This document shows, piece after piece, positions 25,752 through 34,479 of a DNA stretch of 56,623 nt. Position 1 is the stretch's first letter, and every line of letters starts with the position of its first letter. A program made the position numbers and the translations under genes. The notes beneath the pieces were generated by a model. It ran no database searches, was not told the DNA's origin, and was given only the letters and a program-made list of their open reading frames with translations. Source of the DNA: Bacteroidota bacterium (GTDB taxonomy: Bacteria > Bacteroidota > Ignavibacteria > Ignavibacteriales > Melioribacteraceae); assembly GCA_021824635.1 (NCBI GenBank), contig JAKAKD010000101.1:1-56623 (forward strand), in the 5' to 3' direction.

Positions 25752-26402
25752 TTATTCTACCAAAGTTAAATTGCTTTTATCTACTATTTTACCTTTGTAA
25801 AACTTGTTCCCATTTGAATAAACACTTATTACATCTCCAACAGAGCCATCCTGCCTGGCAGTAACATCAATAGAAACATCAACGCCAAGACCTCCGGTGT
25901 GAAGAACAACTTTATCTCCCTTGTTAACAGCGGGAATTGGTTCAATAATTTCTTCGGAAAGTATCGTTCCGGTTCTTACCAAGACCCTGCTTCTATAATT
26001 AGAAATGTCCTCTGTTACATTAACTACATTATCTCCGTACAATGAGACATCTGCCATTTTCACTTCAAACATATTTGGCAACAGATTTTCATTACGTTTT
26101 ATTTCTCTTGATGCGGAAAAAACATTTTTATAGAGTTTTACACGTATAGTAAGAAGTGATAAACTCGCAAAATTCTTGTTGTCGTAAATTTTTACAGGTA
26201 AATAGAAATAGTTTTTATCCAAACGTGATTTTCTATCATCGCTTATTTCAATGCGGGAATAATTTTTAGGCGCTTGAATAATTTGATATTCGTACTTTGC
26301 ATACGAATTCAATTTTTCATCTAAATATTTTTTAAGCTGGGCATTAAAATTCTGCCCTTGCCCAAAAACTAATCCTATTAATATTGAAATTAAGCCAAGC
26401 AT
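25752..26402 (-). CDS. flgA: P-ring assembly chaperone FlgA
   Basis: 216 residues. N-terminal hydrophobic signal (MLGLISILIGLVFGQ), an alpha/beta domain, then an SAF domain at about 115-210: LPNMFEVKMADVSLYGDNV, RVLVRTGTILSEEIIEPIP, KGDKVVLHTGGLGVDVSI, and the family ending DVISVYSNGNKFYKGKIV. It is periplasmic and helps FlgI polymerise around the rod. Placed 5 bp after flgG and 1 bp before flgH. Confidence -1.
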   Translation of the reverse strand: MLGLISILIGLVFGQGQNFNAQLKKYLDEKLNSYAKYEYQIIQAPKNYSRIEISDDRKSRLDKNYFYLPVKIYDNKNFASLSLLTIRVKLYKNVFSASREIKRNENLLPNMFEVKMADVSLYGDNVVNVTEDISNYRSRVLVRTGTILSEEIIEPIPAVNKGDKVVLHTGGLGVDVSIDVTARQDGSVGDVISVYSNGNKFYKGKIVDKSNLTLVE

Positions 26403-26407
26403 TTTAA

Positions 26408-27205
26408 TTATCTCTTAAGATTGTTTGCCATGGTCATCATATCTTCCACGGTTTTTACAGTTTTAGAATTAATTTCATATGCACGCTGCGCTGCTATCAT
26501 CGAGATCATTTCTTCAACAATATCAACATTTGATGCTTCAAGGAAACCTTGGTTCACTTCGCCGAAACCTTGAGCTCCCGGATTGCCAAGCACTGGCTGC
26601 CCTGATGCCGGAGATTCAGCATAAAGATTATCGCCAAGCGCAATAAGTCCGCCGTTGTTCATGAAACGGGCAATTTCAATATTGCCCAGAACCGTTGAAG
26701 TGCCGCCAAGTAAATGAGCTTCTACGGTTCCATCTTTTCCAATTGCAACGCTTGTAACATCTGAGTTCAAAGTGAATCCGGGTTCTAAAGTATAACCGCT
26801 TGTTGTAACAATTTTTCCTTCGGCATTTACTTTAAAAGATCCGTCTCGTGTATAAGCAATTGTGCCATCGCTCTTTTGTACTTGAAAAAATCCATCACCT
26901 TGAATTGCAAGATCAAATTGATTGTTGGTTGGTGTAATATCACCTTGTTTGAAAATTTTTTGTGAAGATGCCGGTTTAACACCATTACCAACTTGAATTT
27001 TAGAAGTAGTTGTATCTTCCGTACCGGGAGTAGACGAAGTAAGAGGATTAATACTAACCTCCTGATACATCAAGTCTTGAAATTCAGCTTTATTCTTTTT
27101 AAACCCGGTTGTGTTGATGTTGGCAATATTGTTAGAGATAACTTCGATATTAATTTGCTGAGCATACATTCCGGTAGCAGCTGTTCTTAATGCACGTTCT
27201 GACAT
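26408..27205 (-). CDS. flgG: Distal rod protein FlgG
   Basis: 265 residues, standard length. SERALRTAATGMYAQQINIEVISNNIANINTTGFKK is the rod N-terminal signature (here split across two phrases: AATGMYAQQ and NNIANINTTGFKK), the central TRDGSFKVN motif, and the C-terminal VEEMISMIAAQRAYEINSK. Exported by the flagellar machine; forms the distal rod crossing P and L rings. Follows flgF by 12 bp with a good AAGGAG site. Confidence -1.
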   Translation of the reverse strand: MSERALRTAATGMYAQQINIEVISNNIANINTTGFKKNKAEFQDLMYQEVSINPLTSSTPGTEDTTTSKIQVGNGVKPASSQKIFKQGDITPTNNQFDLAIQGDGFFQVQKSDGTIAYTRDGSFKVNAEGKIVTTSGYTLEPGFTLNSDVTSVAIGKDGTVEAHLLGGTSTVLGNIEIARFMNNGGLIALGDNLYAESPASGQPVLGNPGAQGFGEVNQGFLEASNVDIVEEMISMIAAQRAYEINSKTVKTVEDMMTMANNLKR

Positions 27206-27217
27206 AACCTTCTCCTT

Positions 27218-27928
27218 TTATACTTTTCCAATTTCGTTAGCCTGACCTAAAGACTGATCGAGAGCTGTAATAATTTTTTGTGCCGATTCATATTCTTTGT
27301 TAAGCTGAATCATCGCTTCCATTTCTTCAATAGCATTTGTGTTGGATCCTTCAAGATATCCTTGAGAGATACCGTAATCATTTTCCGAAGCCGCAAAGTT
27401 TTGCTGACCATCCGCCGTAAAATTGGATTCGTTTGCTCTTACTAATTGAGTCGAATCTCCAACATTCATAATTAATAAAGTATCAACGGTTTTGTCTCCA
27501 ATCTTAATCTCTCCGCTTTTAGTAACAAGTATCTTTGAATCTTTATTTTGCATCGTGTCTTCCATGGAGATAGGACCATTTTTACCAAGAACTTTTTGAT
27601 TACTGCTATCAACTAAGAATCCTTCGTCGGAAATTTTAAATCTTCCATTACGAGTAAGTTCAATTTCGCCGTTGTCGTTTTTTACCGCAAAAAAACCTTT
27701 TCCGGTAATAGCCAAGTCTAAAGGATTGGCGGTTTGAAGAACATCTCCCTGTCTTTGGCTTGTAACCTTTTTTACCTGAACATCGCCCATCTGGTTAATT
27801 ACTTCTGAAAATGGAACTTCTCTTTTATATCCGGTTGTGCTCAAATTTGCAAGGTTGTTCGCAATTACATCAATATTCTTCACTTTATATTCAAGACTTC
27901 TTGCGGCAGTATATATACCTTTAATCAT
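27218..27928 (-). CDS. flgF: Proximal rod protein FlgF
   Basis: 236 residues. N-terminal VIANNLANLSTTGYKRE, central LTRNGRFKISDEGFLVD, C-terminal IEEMEAMIQLNKEYESAQK. Paralogue of FlgG with the family's shorter length. FlgF and FlgG are hard to separate by motif alone; order (flgF then flgG) and length support the call. Confidence -1.
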   Translation of the reverse strand: MIKGIYTAARSLEYKVKNIDVIANNLANLSTTGYKREVPFSEVINQMGDVQVKKVTSQRQGDVLQTANPLDLAITGKGFFAVKNDNGEIELTRNGRFKISDEGFLVDSSNQKVLGKNGPISMEDTMQNKDSKILVTKSGEIKIGDKTVDTLLIMNVGDSTQLVRANESNFTADGQQNFAASENDYGISQGYLEGSNTNAIEEMEAMIQLNKEYESAQKIITALDQSLGQANEIGKV

Positions 27929-27939
27929 TTCATCCTCTC

Positions 27940-28500
27940 TTATATTTTGCCGATTTCAAATAACTTTATCCGCGATGCAAGCAGCAGTTCTCCTTTAGCA
28001 ACATTTAATTCTTTTGCTACTTTGGATATATGTTTCTCGGATACATCGAAAATTGATTTATTATCTCTCAGCTTTTTACGAGCATTTTCAAGTTTAGGAT
28101 TTGTTTTGGCAATAACTTTTTCTTCTCGCAGCAATGCAATTTTATTTTTTAAAGTGAGCGTTGACCTTTTCTTTAAAGCGAGTAAAGTTCTTCTAAACGA
28201 AAAAGCGAAAAGAATTACAATTGAACCGGCTAAGAATATTTTTACATGCAAAGGTCTGGAAGCAAGGAAACCCGGTTTTTCTTCATTAACCGGTTGATTC
28301 ACTTCTTCTTTCGCGGTAACGTTTACAACAGGCGTTGTTTGTACTGACTGTTTTTCTCTCGCATTATTTATCTGCTGCTGAACTAAATCACTTAAGCTAA
28401 CACTGCCTTGTGCTTGTACAGCTGTGCTCGAATCAGCAGAATTTGATTGAGCGCTCAACATCGAAGTAGAGATCAAGATAAAAAAGAATAGGGATTTCAT
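27940..28500 (-). CDS. Unknown secreted-then-membrane-anchored protein in flagellar operon
   Basis: 186 residues, no family recognised. Signal peptide MKSLFFFILISTSMLSAQ, a Gln/Val/Asn-rich periplasmic part (about 19-80), one membrane helix (HVKIFLAGSIVILFAFSF, about 85-102) and a basic helical cytoplasmic tail including a helix-turn-helix-like phrase ISKVAKELNVAKGELLLASR. This FliO-like layout (periplasmic start, one helix, cytoplasmic tail) is only superficial, and a separate FliO is encoded at 39417. It lies just before flgF, which suggests a role in rod or outer ring assembly; that is inference. Confidence -1.
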   Translation of the reverse strand: MKSLFFFILISTSMLSAQSNSADSSTAVQAQGSVSLSDLVQQQINNAREKQSVQTTPVVNVTAKEEVNQPVNEEKPGFLASRPLHVKIFLAGSIVILFAFSFRRTLLALKKRSTLTLKNKIALLREEKVIAKTNPKLENARKKLRDNKSIFDVSEKHISKVAKELNVAKGELLLASRIKLFEIGKI

Positions 28501-29807
28501 AAATTCAATTTCCTTTTCATTGGGAAGATCAAATGGATGATAGTTCCTTTAAGCGGCAGTGAGTTAAACTCAACAACACCTTCATTCTTCTTCATTAGTT
28601 CGTTTATCAGTTTCACAGTAATGTTAGAATTGTATTCTTCCGGATTGGAAAGTCCGACCAGCTGTTCCGTTGTAAATACAGAAAGAACTATTTTTTCTTT
28701 AATGTATTTTGTTTGTATTACAATTGCGCCGCCTTTTTTAGAATTACTTTTAATTATTGAGAAGATACTGGTCAACATTTGTTTAATGTCTTTCGGATCG
28801 CTTAGAACAGGCGGCATATTTTCTTCTAAATCCAATTCGCATTCAAGACCAAGATTATCGAGCGTCGTTTTAATAACGTTGATAAACTCTCTGAGGACTT
28901 TGTTTATTTCACACGGCTGGCTTTTCTGCGGCTGCGGTTTGTTTAGTCCGGAGAACTTCACAAGTCGCTCTGCAAGGTCGCTGATTTTTTTTACTTGCTG
29001 TTTAATTTTATCTGTGACCTCGCTCTCAACAGTCTGTTCATTTTCTATATCGTTTGTATAGCTAAGAATAACTTGAAGCGGTTCGCCAATTTCTTCTAAT
29101 ATACCTTGTGCAAGTTCACCTATTGCATAAGTATCAAAATCATTTTTCATCTTGGACTGATATACTTGAAGCTCTTGGTAAAGTTTGTTGATTGACTGTT
29201 TCTGTCTTAGATTAATAATCATCGGTATAATCATGCTGAGAAGAATTTGCACAGATTGATTCTCAAGCGAATCATCCTGGACTTTTGTTATCGGTGTTAG
29301 TATTGAAAGCAGTCCATAGTTTACTTTTCTATCAAAAATTGGAAAAATAATTTGATTTAGTTTTGATCCGTTGGCTGTAAGCAGATTCAAGTCGGGAATT
29401 ATTGTTGCCTTCTTAGTTTCGTATATCCAATCCAGAATTCCGTCTTTGTATGCTTTATTAACAGCGGCAATATGAGTCTGAGTTGCAGCACTATTTAACG
29501 GAATTAGATTACGGCGGGAATCGTTAAATAGAAATATTTCCACCTCTTTTGAAAAGATAATTTTTTTTACGAATTCCTGAAAAATCGAATTCAATTCTAT
29601 AACGCTTTCAATGTTCTGAATTCTTTTTTGAAACGAAGATACGTTCTGGACAAAAAATGAATATTTCTCCAAGAGATTTGAATTAACTCTATGATTCTCG
29701 AAGCTAATAAGTTTTAAATCTCCGCGCGCCGCAGATTGTTTAGTAAAGTACTGAAGCGATTTATGGAACGATTCGTATTCGGTAGTTTTTTCTTTAATCA
29801 GTCTCAA
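28497..29807 (-). CDS. Degenerate histidine-kinase-like protein with GAF-like domain
   Basis: 436 residues. A helical N-terminus, a GAF-like region (about 70-200: IFLFNDSRRNLIPL, IIFPIFDRKVNYGLLSIL), then a DHp segment GELAQGILEEIGEPL at 230-244 in which the phospho-acceptor His is Glu (E238) and the following Asn is Glu (E242). The ATPase-like region keeps DPKDIKQMLTSIFSIIKSNS where the N-box asparagine is lost, and the DTGxG box is absent. It looks catalytically dead but structurally kept, so probably a signal-responsive binding partner. TTG start overlapping the HDOD stop (TTGA) behind a GAGG ribosome site. Confidence -1.
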   Translation of the reverse strand: MRLIKEKTTEYESFHKSLQYFTKQSAARGDLKLISFENHRVNSNLLEKYSFFVQNVSSFQKRIQNIESVIELNSIFQEFVKKIIFSKEVEIFLFNDSRRNLIPLNSAATQTHIAAVNKAYKDGILDWIYETKKATIIPDLNLLTANGSKLNQIIFPIFDRKVNYGLLSILTPITKVQDDSLENQSVQILLSMIIPMIINLRQKQSINKLYQELQVYQSKMKNDFDTYAIGELAQGILEEIGEPLQVILSYTNDIENEQTVESEVTDKIKQQVKKISDLAERLVKFSGLNKPQPQKSQPCEINKVLREFINVIKTTLDNLGLECELDLEENMPPVLSDPKDIKQMLTSIFSIIKSNSKKGGAIVIQTKYIKEKIVLSVFTTEQLVGLSNPEEYNSNITVKLINELMKKNEGVVEFNSLPLKGTIIHLIFPMKRKLNL

Positions 29808-30685
29808 ATTAAGTACCTCAATGATTCAAGTTGACCAGCTAACGGTTCACGGTAATTTTCAATAAATTTTCCCAGGTCTGCCAAATCTTTGAAATGCAGA
29901 TTGTTAAATATGTGCTCGTTTAATTCAATGTTGCCGTCCCACTTTAATTCGCCCATCTGCAATTTTTGAGTCATATAATCCGCAAGATGAACAACAGAGC
30001 TTAATACCGGCGCTTCTTGCGATAGATTCGGCGAGTGGTGATTCTTAACAATATTGCAAATCAATTCCGGTATGTTCCAGTTCTTAAGAAGCATCTCTCC
30101 TACTGTTTGATGATCTATACCCAGAACTTGTTTTTCGGCATCAAGATAAGAAGCGCCGTTTGTAACGAGATCGCAAATGTTTACAAAGTCGGAATGCATA
30201 AATCTATGTACAACCGAAATTCCGAGATCGTGCAGAAGTCCGGCAAGAAACGCTTCGCCGCTTTTTTCTAATCCGAAATCCATTGCAATTTTTTTGGAGA
30301 TTGTTGCGGTTATGTATGAATGCATCCAGAAGTTTTTTTGATCGAGATATTGATCGCTCTTATTTTTCATTGATTCCATTAATGAAAGCGCCGAAACAAT
30401 ATTTCTTATTTCATCGTATCCCAAAATCATTATTGCGAATTCAATTGAAGAAACTCTTTTAGTCAACCCGTAAAATGGAGAGTTCGCAATTGTAAGCAGT
30501 TTAAGAACTACGCTTTGATCTTTGGAAATAGCTTTAGATAAAATGTGCGGACTTGTATATTGATCATTCAACAGTTCCAACACCTCGGTTAACAACTTCG
30601 GAATAGGAGCTAATGTATTCACTTTTTTTAAGATCAATTCTGTTCTTTCGCGCTTCTGCGAATAATCAGTTGTTATTGTTTCCAT
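29804..30685 (-). CDS. HDOD domain protein
   Basis: 293 residues, almost all HDOD: TLAPIPKLLTEVLELLND, SKDQSVVLKLLTIANSPFYG, SIEFAIMILGYDEIRNIV, LLHDLGISVV, VGEMLLKNWNIPELI. HDOD domains are HD-related folds usually without hydrolase activity, often found with signalling genes. Closely related to the next HDOD gene upstream at 30692, about the same length, so a tandem duplication is likely. Co-transcribed with fliA and flgF. Confidence -1.
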   Translation of the reverse strand: METITTDYSQKRERTELILKKVNTLAPIPKLLTEVLELLNDQYTSPHILSKAISKDQSVVLKLLTIANSPFYGLTKRVSSIEFAIMILGYDEIRNIVSALSLMESMKNKSDQYLDQKNFWMHSYITATISKKIAMDFGLEKSGEAFLAGLLHDLGISVVHRFMHSDFVNICDLVTNGASYLDAEKQVLGIDHQTVGEMLLKNWNIPELICNIVKNHHSPNLSQEAPVLSSVVHLADYMTQKLQMGELKWDGNIELNEHIFNNLHFKDLADLGKFIENYREPLAGQLESLRYLI

Positions 30686-30691
30686 AACCGC

Positions 30692-31564
30692 CTATAGATT
30701 TATTGATTCAAGATGACTTTTAAATAATGGTTCATAGCCCAAAATAAATTCTTCTAAATATTGCATGCTTCCAAAACCGAGAAGGTCTATTATGTTCTCA
30801 TCAAGCTCAAAATTATTATCCCAATCGAAAGCGCCTATGGATAAGCGCTGGGTCATATAATCCGCAAGATGAATTAGTGAAGCGAGTACCCTTCCTTTTT
30901 CTGCAAGAGATGGTTTATGATGATAAAGTACAGCTTCGCTGATATATGGAGGAAAGTTCCATCTCTCGAGCAAGAAAATGCCAATATCCTGATGAGTAAA
31001 ACCGAGAGTGTTTTCTTCGGCACTAAAGTGACTGATTTGATCACTCTCAACAGCACTTAAAATATTTTTGAATTCGGGATTTAAATAACGTTGAAGAACA
31101 ACAAGACCAAGATCGTGCAATAAACCGGCAGTAAATACTTCGCCGGATTTTGGATAGTGAAGATCGTCAGCAATTCTTTTTGCCGCCGTTGCTGTTAGCA
31201 ATGAATGTACCCAATACGCGTTCTGATTCCAATCCGGAGTATTTTTGGTTTTAAAAGCTTCAACAAGAGAAAGAGCAACTAAAATATTTCTGATATGTTC
31301 GAAGCCAATTATAATTACAGCAAACTCTATTGTAGAAACTCTTCGCGGTAATCCATATAACGGAGAATTTGCTACAGCTAGTATTTTGGTAACAATACCT
31401 TGATCATGAGAAATTACTTTGCAAAGATCCGCCGCACTTGTTCTATCACTGTCCAACATTTGAGAGACTTCAGTTATAATCTGCGGTACAGATGGAAGCG
31501 TACCAATATTCAAAAGTTTCTTTCTGATGCTGTCTTTTAATTCGGGATGTTTAACATCAAGCAT
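30692..31564 (-). CDS. HDOD domain protein (tandem paralogue)
   Basis: 290 residues from the ATG at 31564, which overlaps the fliA stop by 8 bases (ATGCTTGA); a GTG at 31594 would add ten residues inside fliA. Motifs parallel its neighbour: IGTLPSVPQIITEVSQML, SHDQGIVTKILAVANSPLYG, TIEFAVIIIGFEHIRNIL, LLHDLGLVVLQRYL. Role unknown; position right after the sigma factor suggests flagellar or motility signalling. Confidence -1.
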   Translation of the reverse strand: MLDVKHPELKDSIRKKLLNIGTLPSVPQIITEVSQMLDSDRTSAADLCKVISHDQGIVTKILAVANSPLYGLPRRVSTIEFAVIIIGFEHIRNILVALSLVEAFKTKNTPDWNQNAYWVHSLLTATAAKRIADDLHYPKSGEVFTAGLLHDLGLVVLQRYLNPEFKNILSAVESDQISHFSAEENTLGFTHQDIGIFLLERWNFPPYISEAVLYHHKPSLAEKGRVLASLIHLADYMTQRLSIGAFDWDNNFELDENIIDLLGFGSMQYLEEFILGYEPLFKSHLESINL

Positions 31565-32189
31565 TGTACTCTGCCAACTTAAGTTTAAGTGCACCTATTA
31601 TTTTAGAATGAATTTGTGATACACGGGAAACCGTAATATTTAGAACTTGGGCAATTTCTTTATAGTTCAGTTCTTCGTAGTAATAGAGACTCAAAATGGT
31701 TCTTTCTCTTTCACCGAGTTCTTTTATTATTTCAACTAATCTTTGTTTTAAGTCTTTCGTTTCCAAAATAGCGTCCGGTTTTTCCGCACTGCTTGGAATC
31801 ATCTCTTGATATTGCATTCCGTCATCATCATTAACGGTTTGATTCAAAGAGATGCTGGACAAAGAATAACTCGTACAGCTTTCACCTTGTACAGCATGTT
31901 CAAATTTGTCAGAGTATTTGCGCAGCTCATCATAAATTTTCCCTCGTATGCGCTGAATAGCATAAGTTTCGAACTTTGTTCCGAAATCGGGATCAAACCG
32001 GTCTATAGCTTCGCTTAATCCTTCAATACCAAATTGAAAGAAATCGCGACGGTCTAAAATTCCGTTCTGAATTAGATTTGTTTTATGAATTACGTAGTGA
32101 ACAAGATTTACGTAATTGAGAACAATCTGTTTCTTCAAATCCGTTGTTGGATTTTGCTTGTACGAAGTCCAAAGAGCCGTGTTACTCAT
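31557..32189 (-). CDS. fliA: Sigma-28 family flagellar sigma factor FliA, lacking region 3
   Basis: 210 residues, about 30-40 shorter than usual FliA. Region 2 spans about 15-92 (DRRDFFQFGIEGLSEAIDRF, FETYAIQRIRGKIYDELRK), and region 4 about 145-205 (LGERERTILSLYYYEELNYK, EIAQVLNITVSRVSQIH). Between them residues 93-144 are a Ser/Asp/Asn-rich linker; the sigma-3 helices normally right after the DELR segment (R-S-V-R and PT..EIA..LG patterns) are missing. FliA directs late flagellar genes (flagellin, flgK, stators). The promoter extended -10 contact made by region 3 would be lost. It overlaps the 78-aa gene upstream by 8 bases (ATGAGTAA). Confidence -1.
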   Translation of the reverse strand: MSNTALWTSYKQNPTTDLKKQIVLNYVNLVHYVIHKTNLIQNGILDRRDFFQFGIEGLSEAIDRFDPDFGTKFETYAIQRIRGKIYDELRKYSDKFEHAVQGESCTSYSLSSISLNQTVNDDDGMQYQEMIPSSAEKPDAILETKDLKQRLVEIIKELGERERTILSLYYYEELNYKEIAQVLNITVSRVSQIHSKIIGALKLKLAEYNA

Positions 32190-32418
32190 TTTTTGTCTTT
32201 CCTGCTAAGTTCTCTGAATAGTCGCCTAATTTATTGAGCGAGTTTCTATTAATTGCTTTTATTATTCCTATTACAATTATGCTGAGCATAGAAGTAAGTA
32301 TTATAAAGATGACAAATGAATTGAGCAGAATTTTTTCAAGAGGCATTCCCCTTTGTGTAAAATAGATCACCGAAAAGAAGAAAAATAGCAACCCGGTTTG
32401 TAGAATTATCTTGTTCAT
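32182..32418 (-). CDS. Small two-helix membrane protein
   Basis: 78 residues with two hydrophobic segments (about 5-21, LQTGLLFFFFSVIYF; and 32-54, SFVIFIILTSMLSIIVIGI) and a polar C-terminus. No family recognised. First gene after the sigma-54-like promoter at 32443, with an AAGGA ribosome site, and it overlaps fliA, so its translation probably sets up fliA translation. Gene is likely real given spacing; function unknown. Confidence -1.
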   Translation of the reverse strand: MNKIILQTGLLFFFFSVIYFTQRGMPLEKILLNSFVIFIILTSMLSIIVIGIIKAINRNSLNKLGDYSENLAGKTKNE

Positions 32419-32442
32419 GGCATCCTTTTTTGTTTATAAAGT

Positions 32443-32458
32443 TGCAAACACTATACCA
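32443..32458 (-). promoter_or_regulatory. Candidate sigma-54 promoter before the fliA operon
   Basis: TGGTATAGTGTTTGCA on the minus strand fits the -24/-12 consensus TGGCACN5TTGCA in every -12 base and in GG-N10-GC spacing, differing only at two -24 flank positions. Start would be near 32432, with a short leader holding the AAGGA site before the ATG at 32418. It lies in the 112-bp gap 32419-32530. RpoN and its activator are not in this window. Confidence -1.
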
Positions 32459-32530
32459 CTCCGTGTATTCGGTTGGTACTGCGTAAAGGTTCATTTTTGA
32501 TTGATTTGAAGAGGGAATTAATTGCTTTGA

Positions 32531-33364
32531 TTATCTGGACTGGTTATTATTAGCCAGTTGTGTGATAGTGATAAATCGCTTTACAAACTGAAGAATTTCA
32601 TTTGCTGCAATTGATTGCGGATCAAAATTCAGAAGCAGTTCTTGGTTGATAATTGATTTGTGCGCAATGCTGTCATAGCTAATTATGCCAAGCAGTTCTA
32701 CATGCTCTTTTAAGAAATGATTTACCGCTGTTGAAAGATTTATGAATGCGTTTTCTCCTTCATCGGCGTCGCTGCATTTATTAACTATTACAAATCTTTC
32801 GGCTTCCGATTCGTCTTCAATTAAAAGTTTTAGAACCGCATAAGCATCCATCAATGCCGTAGGTTCCGGCGATGTTACAATTATATTGTAATCCGATTTC
32901 ATAAGTTGGCGCATAACAAGTTCATCCGCTCCGGCTGATGAATCTAAAATTATATAATCATATCTGTCCCGAATCTTGCGAAGCATAACAAAAAAGTAAT
33001 CTAAGATTTCTCTGCTCACTCTTGGATAGTCGCTTCTGCCAGAATCGCCAAAAATTAAATCAAGATTGTTGGAATAGTTAAAAACAATATCTTCCATCGC
33101 TTCTGATTGAGAGAAGAAAGCGGAAATTGTTTTAGTAGTAGTTTGATTTAAGAGGATATTAAGATTCGAGAAGTTTAGATCAAGATCAATCAGTAAAACT
33201 TTTTTATTTACGCGTGAAAGTTGATAAGCAAAATTTGCCGCAAAAAAAGTTTTTCCCGTGCCTCCCTTTCCCGAACAAACGGAAATAATTTTGGAAGCAG
33301 AATCTTTCTTTCCTAAACCCGCAAGTTTGTTGAGCTCGATTAGCCGTGATGCTTGTCCATTCAT
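32531..33364 (-). CDS. flhG: Flagellar number regulator FlhG (MinD-like ATPase)
   Basis: 277 residues. Deviant Walker A SGKGGTGKT near residues 30-38, DLDLNFSNLNILLNQ, and IILDSSAGADELVMRQLM switch region, TSPEPTALMDAY. FlhG limits flagellar number and works with FlhF at the cell pole or patch. Its N-terminal QASRLIELN fits the DQA(x)RLR element that stimulates FlhF. Start overlaps the flhF stop (ATGA). The gene end is followed by the fliA promoter gap. Confidence -1.
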   Translation of the reverse strand: MNGQASRLIELNKLAGLGKKDSASKIISVCSGKGGTGKTFFAANFAYQLSRVNKKVLLIDLDLNFSNLNILLNQTTTKTISAFFSQSEAMEDIVFNYSNNLDLIFGDSGRSDYPRVSREILDYFFVMLRKIRDRYDYIILDSSAGADELVMRQLMKSDYNIIVTSPEPTALMDAYAVLKLLIEDESEAERFVIVNKCSDADEGENAFINLSTAVNHFLKEHVELLGIISYDSIAHKSIINQELLLNFDPQSIAANEILQFVKRFITITQLANNNQSR

Positions 33365-34479
33365 TTATATAACTTACCCGTGTAAACTAAATTTGCCAGA
33401 AACGCCGGAGTTACAGAAACTATATCGTCAGGAATAACTTGACCATTAGTTAAAAACATAACCGGCACATTATGAGTTACAGCTAAGTTCATAATATTGC
33501 CGTAAGAAACCGCTTCGTCAACTTTCGAAAAGATAACCGAGCTGTATTTCAAATCTTTAAATTTCTCGGCAACATCATTAAGCGTGCGTGTAGAACTTGT
33601 TGCGCTTACAACAAGAACAGTTTCATCAACTTGAGCTGCTTCGAGATGCGCTTTAATTGCTTCCAGGTTCTTTTTACTGTTTTGACTCCGACCAACCGTG
33701 TCAATAAAAATCAAATCCTTGTTCTTAAATTTTTTAATGAGTTTAGGAATTTCTTCGGGTTCATAAGCAACCGCCATTTCTATATCACTGATCTCAGAGA
33801 ATATTCTCAATTGGTCAATCGCTCCCAGCCTGTAAGTGTCAATCGAAATAAGTCCTACATTAAGCTTGTGAATTATTTTTGAAATAACCGCCAACTTTGC
33901 AATACATGTTGTTTTGCCAACACCAGTTGGTCCGACCAAAGCAATTTTATGTGTCTTCTTTTTATTTACCTTGAAACTTGTGGTCGGAATCATTGAAGCC
34001 ATTGTTGAAAGAAGATAATTTTCCAAACCGGACTCATCTACAAATCCCGATGAATTTGATAAATGCTTAATTAATGTATTGGATATATTTTTTTGAATTT
34101 CGTGAAGCTGCAAAGTTTCTGCAATTTCCGTTATTTCTCTTTCAAACGTTTTTACTGACGAAGCCGCGCGGTAATTTTTATTTTTTCTTTCTCCCTGTTC
34201 AAGCGGAACTTCTGGCTTTTGAAAAATCTTTCTTGTAAGCGCCTCAATCTCAGATTTATAATTTTCTGCCGAGGGAGTTTTTTGTTCCGAGCGATTATCT
34301 ACGTTTGATTTTGCAGGCTGATCAATACCGGCGGTAATTTCATACATCTTTTTCAAATTGAATCGCTTATCACCTTCAATAATACGCGTACCAAGGATAA
34401 TAGCATCTACTCCCAATTCAAGTTTCATCTGTTGTGTGGCTTCTTTCAATGATGGAGCGATATATTTTTTAATTTGCAT
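33361..34479 (-). CDS. flhF: Signal recognition-like GTPase FlhF
   Basis: 372 residues. N-terminal part typical of FlhF (MQIKKYIAPSLKEATQQMK, LGVDAIILGTR), a variable basic region, then NG domain: G1 GPTGVGKTT, ISIDTYRLGAIDQL, G3 DTVGRSQ (usual DTAGR), G4 SKVDEA. FlhF places the flagellum. It overlaps flhA by 11 bp and flhG by 4 bp, the usual flhA-flhF-flhG order. Confidence -1.
   Translation of the reverse strand: MQIKKYIAPSLKEATQQMKLELGVDAIILGTRIIEGDKRFNLKKMYEITAGIDQPAKSNVDNRSEQKTPSAENYKSEIEALTRKIFQKPEVPLEQGERKNKNYRAASSVKTFEREITEIAETLQLHEIQKNISNTLIKHLSNSSGFVDESGLENYLLSTMASMIPTTSFKVNKKKTHKIALVGPTGVGKTTCIAKLAVISKIIHKLNVGLISIDTYRLGAIDQLRIFSEISDIEMAVAYEPEEIPKLIKKFKNKDLIFIDTVGRSQNSKKNLEAIKAHLEAAQVDETVLVVSATSSTRTLNDVAEKFKDLKYSSVIFSKVDEAVSYGNIMNLAVTHNVPVMFLTNGQVIPDDIVSVTPAFLANLVYTGKLYK

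Noticed and set aside
28537..29061. 174-codon open frame on the plus strand
   Set aside because: It lies wholly within the degenerate kinase gene on the other strand, has low-complexity Ser/Leu composition and no ribosome site.
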